64,000 nucleotides of DNA from an uncultured Trichococcus sp. (GTDB taxonomy: Bacteria > Bacillota > Bacilli > Lactobacillales > Aerococcaceae). Where the stretch lies: NCBI RefSeq assembly GCF_963667775.1, contig NZ_OY764015.1, positions 1,905,001 to 1,969,000 of the forward strand. Direction: 5' to 3'. The notes under the pieces are model-generated. The model worked only from the letters and a program-made list of their open reading frames with translations, was not told where the DNA came from and did no database searches. The translations under genes and the position numbers were made by a program. Shown here one piece after another: positions 56,501-64,000 of this stretch; the first letter of the stretch is position 1, and each line of letters opens with the position of its first letter.

Positions 56501-56611
56501 TTAATCATACCCGTAACATCCAGAATCGTCAAATCCAAACAAAACCACAGGGAAGTGAATCAGGATAGGATTCCGCTCTGTTTCCTCCACTTCAGTTGAT
56601 GCACATTTCAC

Positions 56612-57508
56612 TCAATCCCGGATATCCAGATTCCCGAATGACTGGTTCATTTTTTCTTTCTTCGGCTTCAGTTCCACAATCAAAACGCCCGCCAGAATCA
56701 GCGCTGCTCCGATAAGCATCCGCAGCGTTATCGCTTCCCTCAGGAAAAGCGCTGAAGCGACCATTCCGAACACAGCTTCCATCGAAAGGATAATCGCTGT
56801 TTCGGTCTCTTTGGTGAACTGTTGTGAAGCCGTCTGGATCAAAAAAGCCAGCATCGTGCTGATTGCACCTAGATACAAGATGGAATAATAGCCTTCCCCG
56901 GCTGCAGGCAATGCGAATTCTCCTCTTGCGAGCGATACGATCACTCCCAACATAGCAGCTGTCCCCATCTGGATGGTGGTCAATGCGTAAATATTTTCAC
57001 CCAACACAAACCGATTTGTGAAGATGATCTGCAAGGCGAAAAATAGCGCGCAAACGAGCGTCAGCAGATCTCCGAAGTTTACACCCTTGAAGTCGTTCAG
57101 GGAAATGACGGCGATGCCGCTGATTGATAACAACGCGCCTATGATGGCAGGTGCCGTCACTTTCCTTCTGAAAAAAAGTGCGCCTATGAACGGCACCAAC
57201 ACGACATTGAAAGCTGTCAGAAAGGCGTTCTTCGAAGGTGTTGTATAGACAAGCCCTACCGTTTGAAACAAAAAAGCCAAGTAAAGAATGCTTCCGAGGC
57301 CGATACCTTTCAGATACGTCTTTTTGCCAGCATGCTTCAGCTGACTGAAAAATAGTGCTCCCATCAATATGAATGCCAACAAAAACCGAAGCGTCAATAT
57401 TTGGTAGGGGGAAAAATACTTCAATGATATGGCACTCACAACGAATCCCGACCCCCATATCATCGTCACAAAAATAAGTCCGATTTGTCCCTTTCTTCTG
57501 TCTGTCAC
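56612..57508 (-). CDS. EamA/DMT family transporter
   Basis: A 298-residue membrane protein with ten predicted helices in two EamA repeats (about residues 8-140 and 150-285). It opens GQIGLIFVTMIWGSGFVVSAISL. The C-terminal half has MEAVFGMVASALFLREAIT, a typical EamA motif. The start is a GTG at 57508 with GGAGTG at 7 bp; the frame extends 63 bp upstream without a site. Substrate unknown, commonly amino acids or metabolites. A fragment of its 3' end is duplicated at 49682-49766. Confidence 0.9.
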   Translation of the reverse strand: MTDRRKGQIGLIFVTMIWGSGFVVSAISLKYFSPYQILTLRFLLAFILMGALFFSQLKHAGKKTYLKGIGLGSILYLAFLFQTVGLVYTTPSKNAFLTAFNVVLVPFIGALFFRRKVTAPAIIGALLSISGIAVISLNDFKGVNFGDLLTLVCALFFALQIIFTNRFVLGENIYALTTIQMGTAAMLGVIVSLARGEFALPAAGEGYYSILYLGAISTMLAFLIQTASQQFTKETETAIILSMEAVFGMVASALFLREAITLRMLIGAALILAGVLIVELKPKKEKMNQSFGNLDIRD

Positions 57509-57622
57509 ATAATCACTCCAATTCTGAAAAATTTGTAAAACTGCAATGAGCGTGTTCGAAAATACAAGCATACGACTTCCACTTTACCCGACAATCGCTT
57601 CTTCGGCAAGCGGGTTTCTGCA

Positions 57623-57664
57623 CAAAAAAGCTTCCCGTCCGGCAAATTTGCTGGGTCAGGAAGC
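57623..57664 (-). terminator. Terminator of the YghZ-like reductase gene
   Basis: GCTTCC (57630-57635) pairs with GGAAGC (57659-57664), with an inner GCAAATTTGC hairpin. The minus strand continues with T6. Confidence 0.75.
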
Positions 57665-57677
57665 CTATGTCACTTTC

Positions 57678-58667
57678 TTATTTCGCCAATACCGCTTCGA
57701 TTTCATCCAATTCTTCATTACTGAAGGCTAGGTTTTCCAACGCCTTCACGTTATCATCGATTTGGCTCACTCTGCTGGCGCCGATCAGTACGCTCGTGAC
57801 TTTCCCGTCGCGGAGAATCCAAGCGACTGCCATCTCAGCCAATGTTTGGCCGCGTCTTTGCGCGATTTCGTTCAGCGCGCGTGATTTTTCGATGGTTTCT
57901 TGCACCCGTTCCGCATTCAGGAACGGGGAAGAGGATCTGCCCGCACGCGAATCTTCCGGAATGCCATGCAGATAGCGATCGGTCAGCATGCCTTGCGCCA
58001 ACGGGCTGAAGGCGATGGTGCCCAACTTGTTGGCCGTCAAAACATCCTGCAAGCCATCCTCGATCCAACGGTTGTACATGTTGTAGGCCGGTTGGTGGAT
58101 GATGAACGGCGTCTTCAAATCTTTGAAGATGGCTGCTATTTCTGCAGTCTGTTCCGCAGAATAGTTGGAGATGCCGATATACAGTGCTTTTCCTTGGCGG
58201 ACCATCAGATCCAATGCTTGCGCAGTCTCTTCGAAAGGTGTTTCCGGATCCGGACGGTGCGAATAAAAGATATCCACATAATCAAGCCCCATCCGCTTCA
58301 GACTTTGATCAAGGCTTGCCGTCAAATACTTCTTGGAGCCCCATTCCCCATATGGACCGGGCCACATATCGTAGCCGGCTTTGCTGGAAATGATCAGCTC
58401 ATCCCGATAAGGCAGGAAGTCCTTTTTCAAAATCTTGCCGAACGTTTCTTCCGCACTGCCTGGAGGCGGACCGTAGTTGTTCGCCAGATCGAAATGGGTG
58501 ATCCCCAGATCGAAGGCGCGTTGGACCATTTTGCGCGAGTTGTCGAACAGGTCCACTTCGCCGAAGTTATGCCAAAGCCCTAGGGAAATGGCAGGCAGTT
58601 TCAGACCGCTGTTGCCTACGCGGTTATAGATCATTTTGTCGTATCTGTTTTGAGCCGGTTGGTACAT
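57678..58667 (-). CDS. Aldo/keto reductase, YghZ-like
   Basis: A 329-residue NADPH-dependent reductase. The tetrad is D60 and Y65 in THFDLANNYGPPPGSAEE, K96 in IISSKAGYDMWPGPYGEWG, H137 in IFYSHRPDPETP. The GPPPG and MWPGPYGEWGS loops are marks of the YghZ (L-glyceraldehyde-3-phosphate reductase) subgroup, which also handles methylglyoxal. The glyoxalase-like gene downstream of the next gap fits a role in carbonyl detoxification, though the genes are separately transcribed. GAGGTGATG precedes the ATG. Confidence 0.92.
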   Translation of the reverse strand: MYQPAQNRYDKMIYNRVGNSGLKLPAISLGLWHNFGEVDLFDNSRKMVQRAFDLGITHFDLANNYGPPPGSAEETFGKILKKDFLPYRDELIISSKAGYDMWPGPYGEWGSKKYLTASLDQSLKRMGLDYVDIFYSHRPDPETPFEETAQALDLMVRQGKALYIGISNYSAEQTAEIAAIFKDLKTPFIIHQPAYNMYNRWIEDGLQDVLTANKLGTIAFSPLAQGMLTDRYLHGIPEDSRAGRSSSPFLNAERVQETIEKSRALNEIAQRRGQTLAEMAVAWILRDGKVTSVLIGASRVSQIDDNVKALENLAFSNEELDEIEAVLAK

Positions 58668-58782
58668 GTCATCACCTCAACAAGTTAATATATCCATTAT
58701 AGCGTTTTCATTGTTCGAGAGCAAAGCATTTACGGAAAACGGAATTAACAGTCTAATCCTGCAGTCTTCCTCCTTGCCTGTA

Positions 58783-58910
58783 CTCCGGTGAAAACAGGCC
58801 TTGACGGAGTACAGGCTGTCATTTTTCATGCGTTCTCCGGCGGAATCGGCTTCGCCGGAGTTGATGACGATGTTGGGAATCGTTCTCCGGCGAAGGGGCC
58901 CTCACCGGAG
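58783..58910. repeat. Triple-palindrome repeat, copy 3
   Basis: Palindromes at 58783-58809, 58835-58860 and 58885-58910 start 52 and 50 bp apart, in the same orientation as copy 2 and more diverged in the spacers. It occupies the 363-bp gap between the reductase start and the glyoxalase-like gene end; no gene is visible there. Confidence 0.72.
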
Positions 58911-58980
58911 CTGATGCGGTTCGCCAGAGCTAGATGAAAAAACTGGAACCCCCAACCAGCAAGATTGGTTGGGACATACG

Positions 58981-59019
58981 AAAAAAACGGGGAGCGCCTC
59001 AAATGAGACGTTCCCCGTT
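58981..59019 (-). terminator. Terminator of the glyoxalase-like gene
   Basis: A stem AACGGGGA-CG-CTC paired with its complement (58986-59000 with 59005-59019, two mismatches) and T7 on the minus strand. Confidence 0.85.
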
Positions 59020-59030
59020 CCAGCTATGCT

Positions 59031-59411
59031 TTATTCATGCAGTTCCAGCGGCAAGCCGTCCGGATCCTTGAAAAAAGTGAATTTTTTGTTCGTGTAGTCA
59101 TCCAGCCGGATCGGCTCGGTTTCCACACCCTTGCGGTTCAATTCCGCGACAGTCGCCTCGACATCTTCCACATAGAAGCAAAGATGGCGGAGTCCGACTG
59201 ATTCCGGACGGCTCGGTCGCTCAGGCGGATTCGGAAAAGAGAACAGCTCAATTTCGCTCTCCCCCAGTTTGAGATCGAGTTTGTAGGAATCTCTATCCGC
59301 TCGGTAGTTTTCGCGGATGATCGGTAATTCCAGCACTTCTGTGTAAAAGGCTTTGGAAGCTTCATAGTCGGAAGCGATGATTGCCACATGATGAATCTTT
59401 TCAAATTTCAT
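59031..59411 (-). CDS. Glyoxalase/VOC family protein (YaeR-like)
   Basis: A 126-residue metal-binding VOC fold of two beta-alpha-beta-beta-beta modules. Likely metal ligands: H7 in KIHHVAIIASDYE, a glutamate in ESEIELFSF, the histidine in GLRHLCFYVEDVE and the last glutamate in FFKDPDGLPLELHE. It resembles YaeR/GloA2 proteins whose substrate is uncertain. Start and ribosome site (AAAGGAAT) are clear. Monocistronic. Confidence 0.9.
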   Translation of the reverse strand: MKFEKIHHVAIIASDYEASKAFYTEVLELPIIRENYRADRDSYKLDLKLGESEIELFSFPNPPERPSRPESVGLRHLCFYVEDVEATVAELNRKGVETEPIRLDDYTNKKFTFFKDPDGLPLELHE

Positions 59412-59611
59412 TTCAACAATTCCTTTCGGTTTTAAGTTTCTTCTATTCTATCATTATGTGTCGTTGCGTTCACGAATACCTTATCAGATTCAGAACGTTT
59501 TCTGTTTCTATTCCTGATAGATTTTTGATATAATGAGACTATCAAGATAAAGTTATAATCGATTTGTTACATTAATAGTTTCAGCGTCAGCAAGAAAGGA
59601 TGGTACGTCAC

Positions 59612-59953
59612 ATGATCATTACTACAACATCCCATGTCGAGGACAAAAAAGTCACTTCCTATATTGGCATCGTTTTCGGCGAAGTCATCACAGGCATCAA
59701 TGCGTTCAAGGATTTCGGAGCCGGTATCCGCAATATCGTCGGCGGACGCTCAAAGAGCTACGAAGATGAATTGGCCATGGCACGCGAAAACGCCTTGGCA
59801 GAAATGGAAAGCCGGGCAACCGCTAAAGGAGCGAATGCCATCATCGGTATGAAAATGGATTATGAAGTGCTGGGAGCCGATAATGGCATGCTGATGGTCA
59901 CCTGCAGCGGCACAGCTGTGAAACTGACAGATGAATCAGACTATTTGGGTTAA
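59612..59953 (+). CDS. YbjQ/DUF74 family protein
   Basis: A 113-residue pentamer-forming family protein. It opens [34 protein letters not shown] and has the family core [37 protein letters not shown]. Function is not established; the family is called heavy-metal-binding in some databases. The ATG at 59612 keeps a workable distance from AAAGGATGG; the in-frame ATG at 59600 falls on the ribosome site itself. Confidence 0.92.
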   Translation: MIITTTSHVEDKKVTSYIGIVFGEVITGINAFKDFGAGIRNIVGGRSKSYEDELAMARENALAEMESRATAKGANAIIGMKMDYEVLGADNGMLMVTCSGTAVKLTDESDYLG

Positions 59954-59971
59954 GCATCACGACTGAAAACC

Positions 59972-60009
59972 AAAAGGTATCCGGGAAGCAATTTCCCGGG
60001 TACCTTTTT
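59972..60009. terminator. Bidirectional terminator between YbjQ and topB
   Basis: A 16-18-bp stem with one mismatch (59972-59987 with 59992-60009) and an AAAA/TTTTT flank, between convergent genes. Confidence 0.88.
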
Positions 60010-60018
60010 CTGTTCTGT

Positions 60019-62193
60019 TTATTGTGTTTTTTTGCGCACCGGCTTTTTTTTGCTCGGTGCGAACGGTTTGAAGGAAACGGCATAATTGCCGGCTTCGTCC
60101 TTCACCAAAAGCAATGCCGTCGAAAAGTTTTTGCCGTCCTTTTTCTTGAAACCGGAAAGGCGTTTCGTTTCCTTACGGGTCAAAAGTTCTTTGGCTTCCT
60201 CGGGGGACAGATAGCGTCGGGCGATGTAGCGGGAAATCCGGAATGAGCAAGCCTCGCCGTAATTCTGGCATTGGAGGTAACTGCCCTTGATGATCGCTTC
60301 TTTCCCACAGACCGGGCAAACGCCCACGACCGCATCGTCGCCTGCAGCATCGATGCGATCAGAGATCCCTTCAGACTGCAGCATCTCGTTCTTCGTGCCG
60401 AGGATTTCCATGACGAAGTGTTTGATGTTATCCAGGAAATAGGCCTGATCGCCCTCGCCTTTATGGATTTTCGCCAAATATTTTTCCCATTCAGCCGTGA
60501 AGGCGACATCGCTCATCTTATTGCCGGCTACGGCCTCACAAAGCAATGTGCCCTTTTCGGTGATCGCCAGTTGGTTCTTCGATGCCGTTATGTAACCCCT
60601 GTCCTTCAAATTTTCGATGACACCCGCACGGGTCGCTTCTGTTCCGATACCGTGCGTTTCCTTCAGGATCGCCTTGTCCTCGGCATCATCCACTTCTTTT
60701 CCGGCGTTCTTCATGGCTGCGATCAGCGTGCCTTCTGTGTAAGGCTTTGGAGGGGTGGTTTTCTTCTCCTTCGTGGCCAAAACAGCTATTCCGGCTTCCC
60801 CTACCGTAACCATAGGCAAAATTTTGTCCTCGGGTTCGCCTTTTTTCCTTGTGTTGCCTTCCAGCTTCTTCCATCCCAGATTCTTGATGATCTTCCCGGA
60901 TGCGACGAAGTCCAGTCCTCCGATATCGGTAATGATGGTCGGTTCATCGTAAATGAAGTCCTCTTCGAACATCGCCAAAGTCCGGCGCAGGACGAGGTCA
61001 TAGATTTTCTGCTGGTTCGCATTCAATTTGGCGATTCGGGCTTGGTCCGGCACTTTTTTCGTCGGGATGATGGCATAATGCTCCTGCACTTTGGCATCAT
61101 CGACGTACTTTTTGCGCGGAGTCAGATTCGGCCTGTCGATGGTGTGGCCCAAGATGCCCAGGTAGCCGGAAAGATTGGCCTTCAGGTAAGCAAATTCATT
61201 TTTGGTGATGACGGTCGCATCCGTCCGCGGATAGGAAAGCAGCTTCGCTTCATACAGGGACTGGACGGTTGCCAGCGTGTCTTTCGCGCCCATCTTGAAC
61301 TTGGCGTTGGCTGCCCGCTGCAGATCGCTGAGCGAATACAGACGCGGCGCAAACTCGCGTTTGTTCTCGTTGGCTTCGAAGCGTTTGATAACGGCAGGCA
61401 TCTCAGCCGCCAATCCGTGCGCCGAGATGAAGGCTTTCATTTCCTGCTTGGACTCAAATTCATGCTGATACTTCGCTTCGAATGTCCCGTTCTTTACTGT
61501 GATCCGGGCCAAACATTCATAGTGCGTCTCTTCCTGGAAGGCAGCGATTTCCTTCATGCGCTTATAGATCATGAAGAGCGTCGGCGTCTGCACGCGGCCT
61601 ACCGAAAAGGCCCCTTCTTTGATCCCGGCCTTCTGGAGCGCAATCGTGTACAGCCGGCTCAGGTTCATCCCCACCAGCCAATCGGCGATTTCCCGGCTTT
61701 GGGCCTCGATGTAGGATGGATACGTGTCCTTCCCGTCCAGCAATTCGGTGAATCCGCGGCGGATTTCATTGGATTCCAGACTGTTGATCCAGAGGCGTTT
61801 CATCTCTTTTTTTTCTGCACCAGCGTGGCGGATGATCGAGCGGGCGATATTTTCCCCTTCGCGGTCCGAGTCGGTCGCGATGATGATGCGGTCCGCTTCC
61901 TTGAGCTGCTGCTTGATGTTCGCCATCTGCTTGCCTTTTCCATATTGGATCTTGTATTTGTAGTTTTCCGGGAAAATCGGCAAGTGATCCAGGCTCCATT
62001 TTTTCCATTTCGGATCATATTCTTCCGGCTGCAATAACCCCACCAGATGACCGGATGCATGCACGATTACCGTTTCGCCATCGAACAGGCTGTCCTGGAT
62101 CACGTAGTTCCCGGCAACCGTCGCCTTCTTTTGGAAAGAGCTCGCATAGGCGGCCGCCTGCGAGGCTTTTTCGGCTAAAATGACTGTTTTCAT
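60019..62193 (-). CDS. topB: DNA topoisomerase III (type IA), first copy
   Basis: A 724-residue type IA topoisomerase. The Toprim domain begins VILAEKASQAAAYASSF (E7) and holds ATDSDREGENIARSIIRHAG. The gate region has EGAFSVGRVQTPTLFMIYKRM and the catalytic tyrosine is in LLSYPRTDATVITKNEF. A single C-terminal zinc ribbon (VGVCPVCGKEAII with CQNYGEAC) is followed by a basic tail. It relaxes negative supercoils and decatenates. The start at 62193 has GGAGGG. It is followed upstream by a second, different paralogue. Confidence 0.93.
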   Translation of the reverse strand: MKTVILAEKASQAAAYASSFQKKATVAGNYVIQDSLFDGETVIVHASGHLVGLLQPEEYDPKWKKWSLDHLPIFPENYKYKIQYGKGKQMANIKQQLKEADRIIIATDSDREGENIARSIIRHAGAEKKEMKRLWINSLESNEIRRGFTELLDGKDTYPSYIEAQSREIADWLVGMNLSRLYTIALQKAGIKEGAFSVGRVQTPTLFMIYKRMKEIAAFQEETHYECLARITVKNGTFEAKYQHEFESKQEMKAFISAHGLAAEMPAVIKRFEANENKREFAPRLYSLSDLQRAANAKFKMGAKDTLATVQSLYEAKLLSYPRTDATVITKNEFAYLKANLSGYLGILGHTIDRPNLTPRKKYVDDAKVQEHYAIIPTKKVPDQARIAKLNANQQKIYDLVLRRTLAMFEEDFIYDEPTIITDIGGLDFVASGKIIKNLGWKKLEGNTRKKGEPEDKILPMVTVGEAGIAVLATKEKKTTPPKPYTEGTLIAAMKNAGKEVDDAEDKAILKETHGIGTEATRAGVIENLKDRGYITASKNQLAITEKGTLLCEAVAGNKMSDVAFTAEWEKYLAKIHKGEGDQAYFLDNIKHFVMEILGTKNEMLQSEGISDRIDAAGDDAVVGVCPVCGKEAIIKGSYLQCQNYGEACSFRISRYIARRYLSPEEAKELLTRKETKRLSGFKKKDGKNFSTALLLVKDEAGNYAVSFKPFAPSKKKPVRKKTQ

Positions 62194-62289
62194 TCTGAAA
62201 TTCCCTCCCTGACAGGATTGCCGTCTGAGACTTTTAAGGCAATCGATACCTTACGATTATAACATACGCGCATTTCCGAAACCCGATCG

Positions 62290-62335
62290 AAAAAGGACTG
62301 CGACAGGCACAAAAAGCGCCGTTGCAGTCCTTTTC
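62290..62335 (-). terminator. Terminator between the two topoisomerase genes
   Basis: A perfect 11-bp stem (62291-62301 with 62324-62334), T4 on both strands, separating the upstream topoisomerase gene from the topB start. Confidence 0.75.
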
Positions 62336-62347
62336 AGTAAATTTTTT

Positions 62348-64000
62348 TTAATCGTCCAGCTTGAGTTTCTTCAGCGCCTCGAACAAGGCGTTGTTTACCG
62401 GCTCTTCCTCTTTATTTTGTTTCTTCAGATATTTTTGGACGTCTTGCTTCGCGGCTTTTCCGCCGGAGCCTTTTTTTCGTCGTTCGTTGAAGGCTGATAG
62501 CTTTTCGCGGTAACCGCACTTGCAGGTGAAAATCTGGCCGTCGCCTTCGCCGTGCAGTTCCATCTTCTTCATGCACTGCGGACAGCGGGCATTGGTGACG
62601 CGCGCCACATTCTTACGGTACCCGCAATCGCGGTCCTGGCACACAAGCATTTTGCCTTTTTTGCCGTTCACTTCCAGCATCGGTTTGCCGCATTCCGGGC
62701 AGGTCTTGGTGGAGATGTTCTCGTGCTTGAACTTGCCTTCGCTCGTCTTGATTTCCGAAACGATCTCTTTCGTATAGGCCTTCATTTCGTTGATGAATAC
62801 GTCCTTCTTCAGCTTGCCCGCGGCGATCTGCTCGAGTTTCCGCTCCCACTCGGCTGTCAGGGCCGGGGATTTCAGCTCTTCCGGAACCAATTCCAGCAAT
62901 TGCTTGCCTTTGGAAGTGACATGGATTTCCTGTCCGCGTCTTTCGATCAGGAAGGAATTGAACAGTTTCTCGATGATGTCGGCACGCGTAGCGACGGTTC
63001 CCAGTCCGCCCGTTTCCTTCAGCGTCTGCGCCAAAGCTTTGTCGGTCGTCTCCATATATTTCGCCGGATTTTCCATCGCCGTCAACAGCGTCGCTTCATT
63101 GAAGTAGGCGGGCGGTTTCGTCTGACCGGATGTCTCGCTCACGTAACGGACAGCCAACACATCACCTGTTTCGATTTTCGGCAACAGCTGCTCCTGAAGA
63201 CCGTCTTCCGACTCCTCATCCTCCGTGCGATTGCTGTAGACTTCTTTCCAACCGGCTGCGGTGACCGTTTTGCCGCGGGCCACGAAGCGTTCGCCCCCGA
63301 TGTCCGCGCGCAAAGTCAGCTGCTCATATTCGTAAGCCGGGAAAAGCACAGCCAAGAAGCGCTTCACGACCAAGTCATAGATTTTGAGTTCCTGCGCCGA
63401 CAGTTTCCCGATCAGGACGACCTGCTCCGTCGGGATGATGGCATGATGATCGGACACTTTGCTGTCGTCGACGAACGATTTGTTCGTCTTGATCGGTTTC
63501 GCCAACACCTTGTTCACGAGCGGACGGTATTCTTTGATGGCGCAAGCCTTCAGCCGGTCCGGCAGCGTGGCGACGATGTCGTTCGACAGGTAGCGGGAAT
63601 CCGTGCGCGGATAAGTCAACAATTTGTGCTGCTCGTAGAGTTTCTGCATGATGTTCAGCGTCTCTTTGGCAGAATAGCCAAAAAGTTTGTTGGCGTCGCG
63701 TTGCAGTTCGGTCAAGTCATAAAGGCCTGGTGCATAGGCTTTTTTCGGTTTGCGGTCGACCGCCACAACCGTTGCCTGTTGCTTATCCAACTTTTTGACG
63801 ATGGCTGTGATTTTATCGCGATCGAAGCTCTTTGTGTCGTTCGTTTTCTCGTCCTGCCAAATCAGCTTCAGCTTCGTATCGGTCTGCGCCTCGATGCCGT
63901 AATACGTCTTCGGTTGGAATTTTTTGATTTCCTCTTCGCGTCTGGCGATGATGGCGACGACCGGCGTCTGGACGCGGCCGCAGTTCAACTGGGCATTGAA
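62348..64000 (-). CDS. DNA topoisomerase III-like protein, second copy, 5' end outside window
   Basis: The frame is open at the right edge; 550 C-terminal residues are seen. The first codons in view read FNAQLNCGRVQTPVVA, so the Toprim domain lies outside. The catalytic tyrosine is in LLTYPRTDSRYLSND. The C-terminus has two four-cysteine zinc ribbons (KTCPECGKPMLEVNG with CQDRDCGY, and ARCPQCMKKMELHG with CKCGY) and a lysine-rich tail. Differences across the gate motif (LNCGRVQTPVVA against FSVGRVQTPTLF) show an old paralogue rather than a recent duplication. Confidence 0.9.
   Translation of the reverse strand, partial: FNAQLNCGRVQTPVVAIIARREEEIKKFQPKTYYGIEAQTDTKLKLIWQDEKTNDTKSFDRDKITAIVKKLDKQQATVVAVDRKPKKAYAPGLYDLTELQRDANKLFGYSAKETLNIMQKLYEQHKLLTYPRTDSRYLSNDIVATLPDRLKACAIKEYRPLVNKVLAKPIKTNKSFVDDSKVSDHHAIIPTEQVVLIGKLSAQELKIYDLVVKRFLAVLFPAYEYEQLTLRADIGGERFVARGKTVTAAGWKEVYSNRTEDEESEDGLQEQLLPKIETGDVLAVRYVSETSGQTKPPAYFNEATLLTAMENPAKYMETTDKALAQTLKETGGLGTVATRADIIEKLFNSFLIERRGQEIHVTSKGKQLLELVPEELKSPALTAEWERKLEQIAAGKLKKDVFINEMKAYTKEIVSEIKTSEGKFKHENISTKTCPECGKPMLEVNGKKGKMLVCQDRDCGYRKNVARVTNARCPQCMKKMELHGEGDGQIFTCKCGYREKLSAFNERRKKGSGGKAAKQDVQKYLKKQNKEEEPVNNALFEALKKLKLDD

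Noticed and set aside
60271-62037. 588-codon open frame on the plus strand
   Set aside because: Lies entirely opposite topB, which has all type IA topoisomerase motifs; the antisense translation shows no recognisable domain.
62348-64000. Second topoisomerase as the mark of an integrated conjugative element
   Set aside because: No relaxase, type IV secretion, integrase or attachment repeat is seen within the window; flanking genes are ordinary.

Overview
The window reads as chromosome of a low-to-moderate GC Firmicute of the order Lactobacillales. The sugar genes, the divergent hisK and the histidine operon order hisZ-G-D-C-B-H-A-F-IE would suit a Carnobacteriaceae member such as Trichococcus. 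That placement is inference from gene content; no rRNA, tRNA, phage, integrase or cas gene was seen.

Layout. (1) 1-5624: a beta-glucoside/cellobiose locus with two GH1 phospho-beta-glucosidases, a complete lactose/cellobiose-type PTS (IIC, IIB, IIA) and an RpiR regulator. (2) 5801-8143: an orphan 345-residue protein, a GNAT acetyltransferase and a DUF503 protein. (3) 8390-16286: a complete histidine pathway, one tightly coupled operon plus divergent hisK. (4) 16438-23001: a DUF1836 regulator, DegV, a GH4 phospho-glycosidase, two aldo/keto reductases and aroD. (5) 23114-36971: an arabinan operon with two GH51, two GH43, GH127 and GH27 enzymes, an AraNPQ-like importer and two small unknown proteins, divergent from an ArsR-type regulator. 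(6) 37194-41745: transketolase, a MATE exporter and a Gfo/Idh/MocA oxidoreductase. (7) 41931-47740: a set resembling the Bacillus gmu glucomannan operon (GH1, PTS IIC, GmuR-like GntR, ManA, ROK kinase). (8) 48090-56467: galM and a galactan/galactoside cluster (ganR-S-P-Q-A order). (9) 56612-64000: EamA transporter, third aldo/keto reductase, glyoxalase-like protein, YbjQ family protein and two tandem type IA topoisomerases, the second cut by the window end.

How it works together. Most of the window takes up and breaks down plant cell wall oligosaccharides: arabinan, galactan, glucomannan and cellobiose. Two ABC importers bring in oligosaccharides without an ATPase of their own, and PTS permeases bring in phosphorylated disaccharides. 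Cytoplasmic glycosidases release monosaccharides, which feed ManA, the ROK kinase, GalM and transketolase. cre-like sites (perfect consensus matches at 35805 and 41850) suggest CcpA control. Pathway operators can be proposed from repeated palindromes: a 27-bp site shared by the GH1/PTS operon and the GH4 gene, a GTTAAC-N6-GTTAAC site repeated four times between the arabinan operon and its ArsR gene, and an AT-rich palindrome shared by the gan operon and galM.

The most unusual non-coding content is two repeat families. One is a roughly 127-bp element of three 26-27-bp imperfect palindromes spaced 50-52 bp apart, present at three loci. The other is a structured element of about 245-370 bp with imperfect terminal inverted repeats, present as two long copies and one minimal copy, each starting within about 10 bp of the stop codon of a plus-strand gene.
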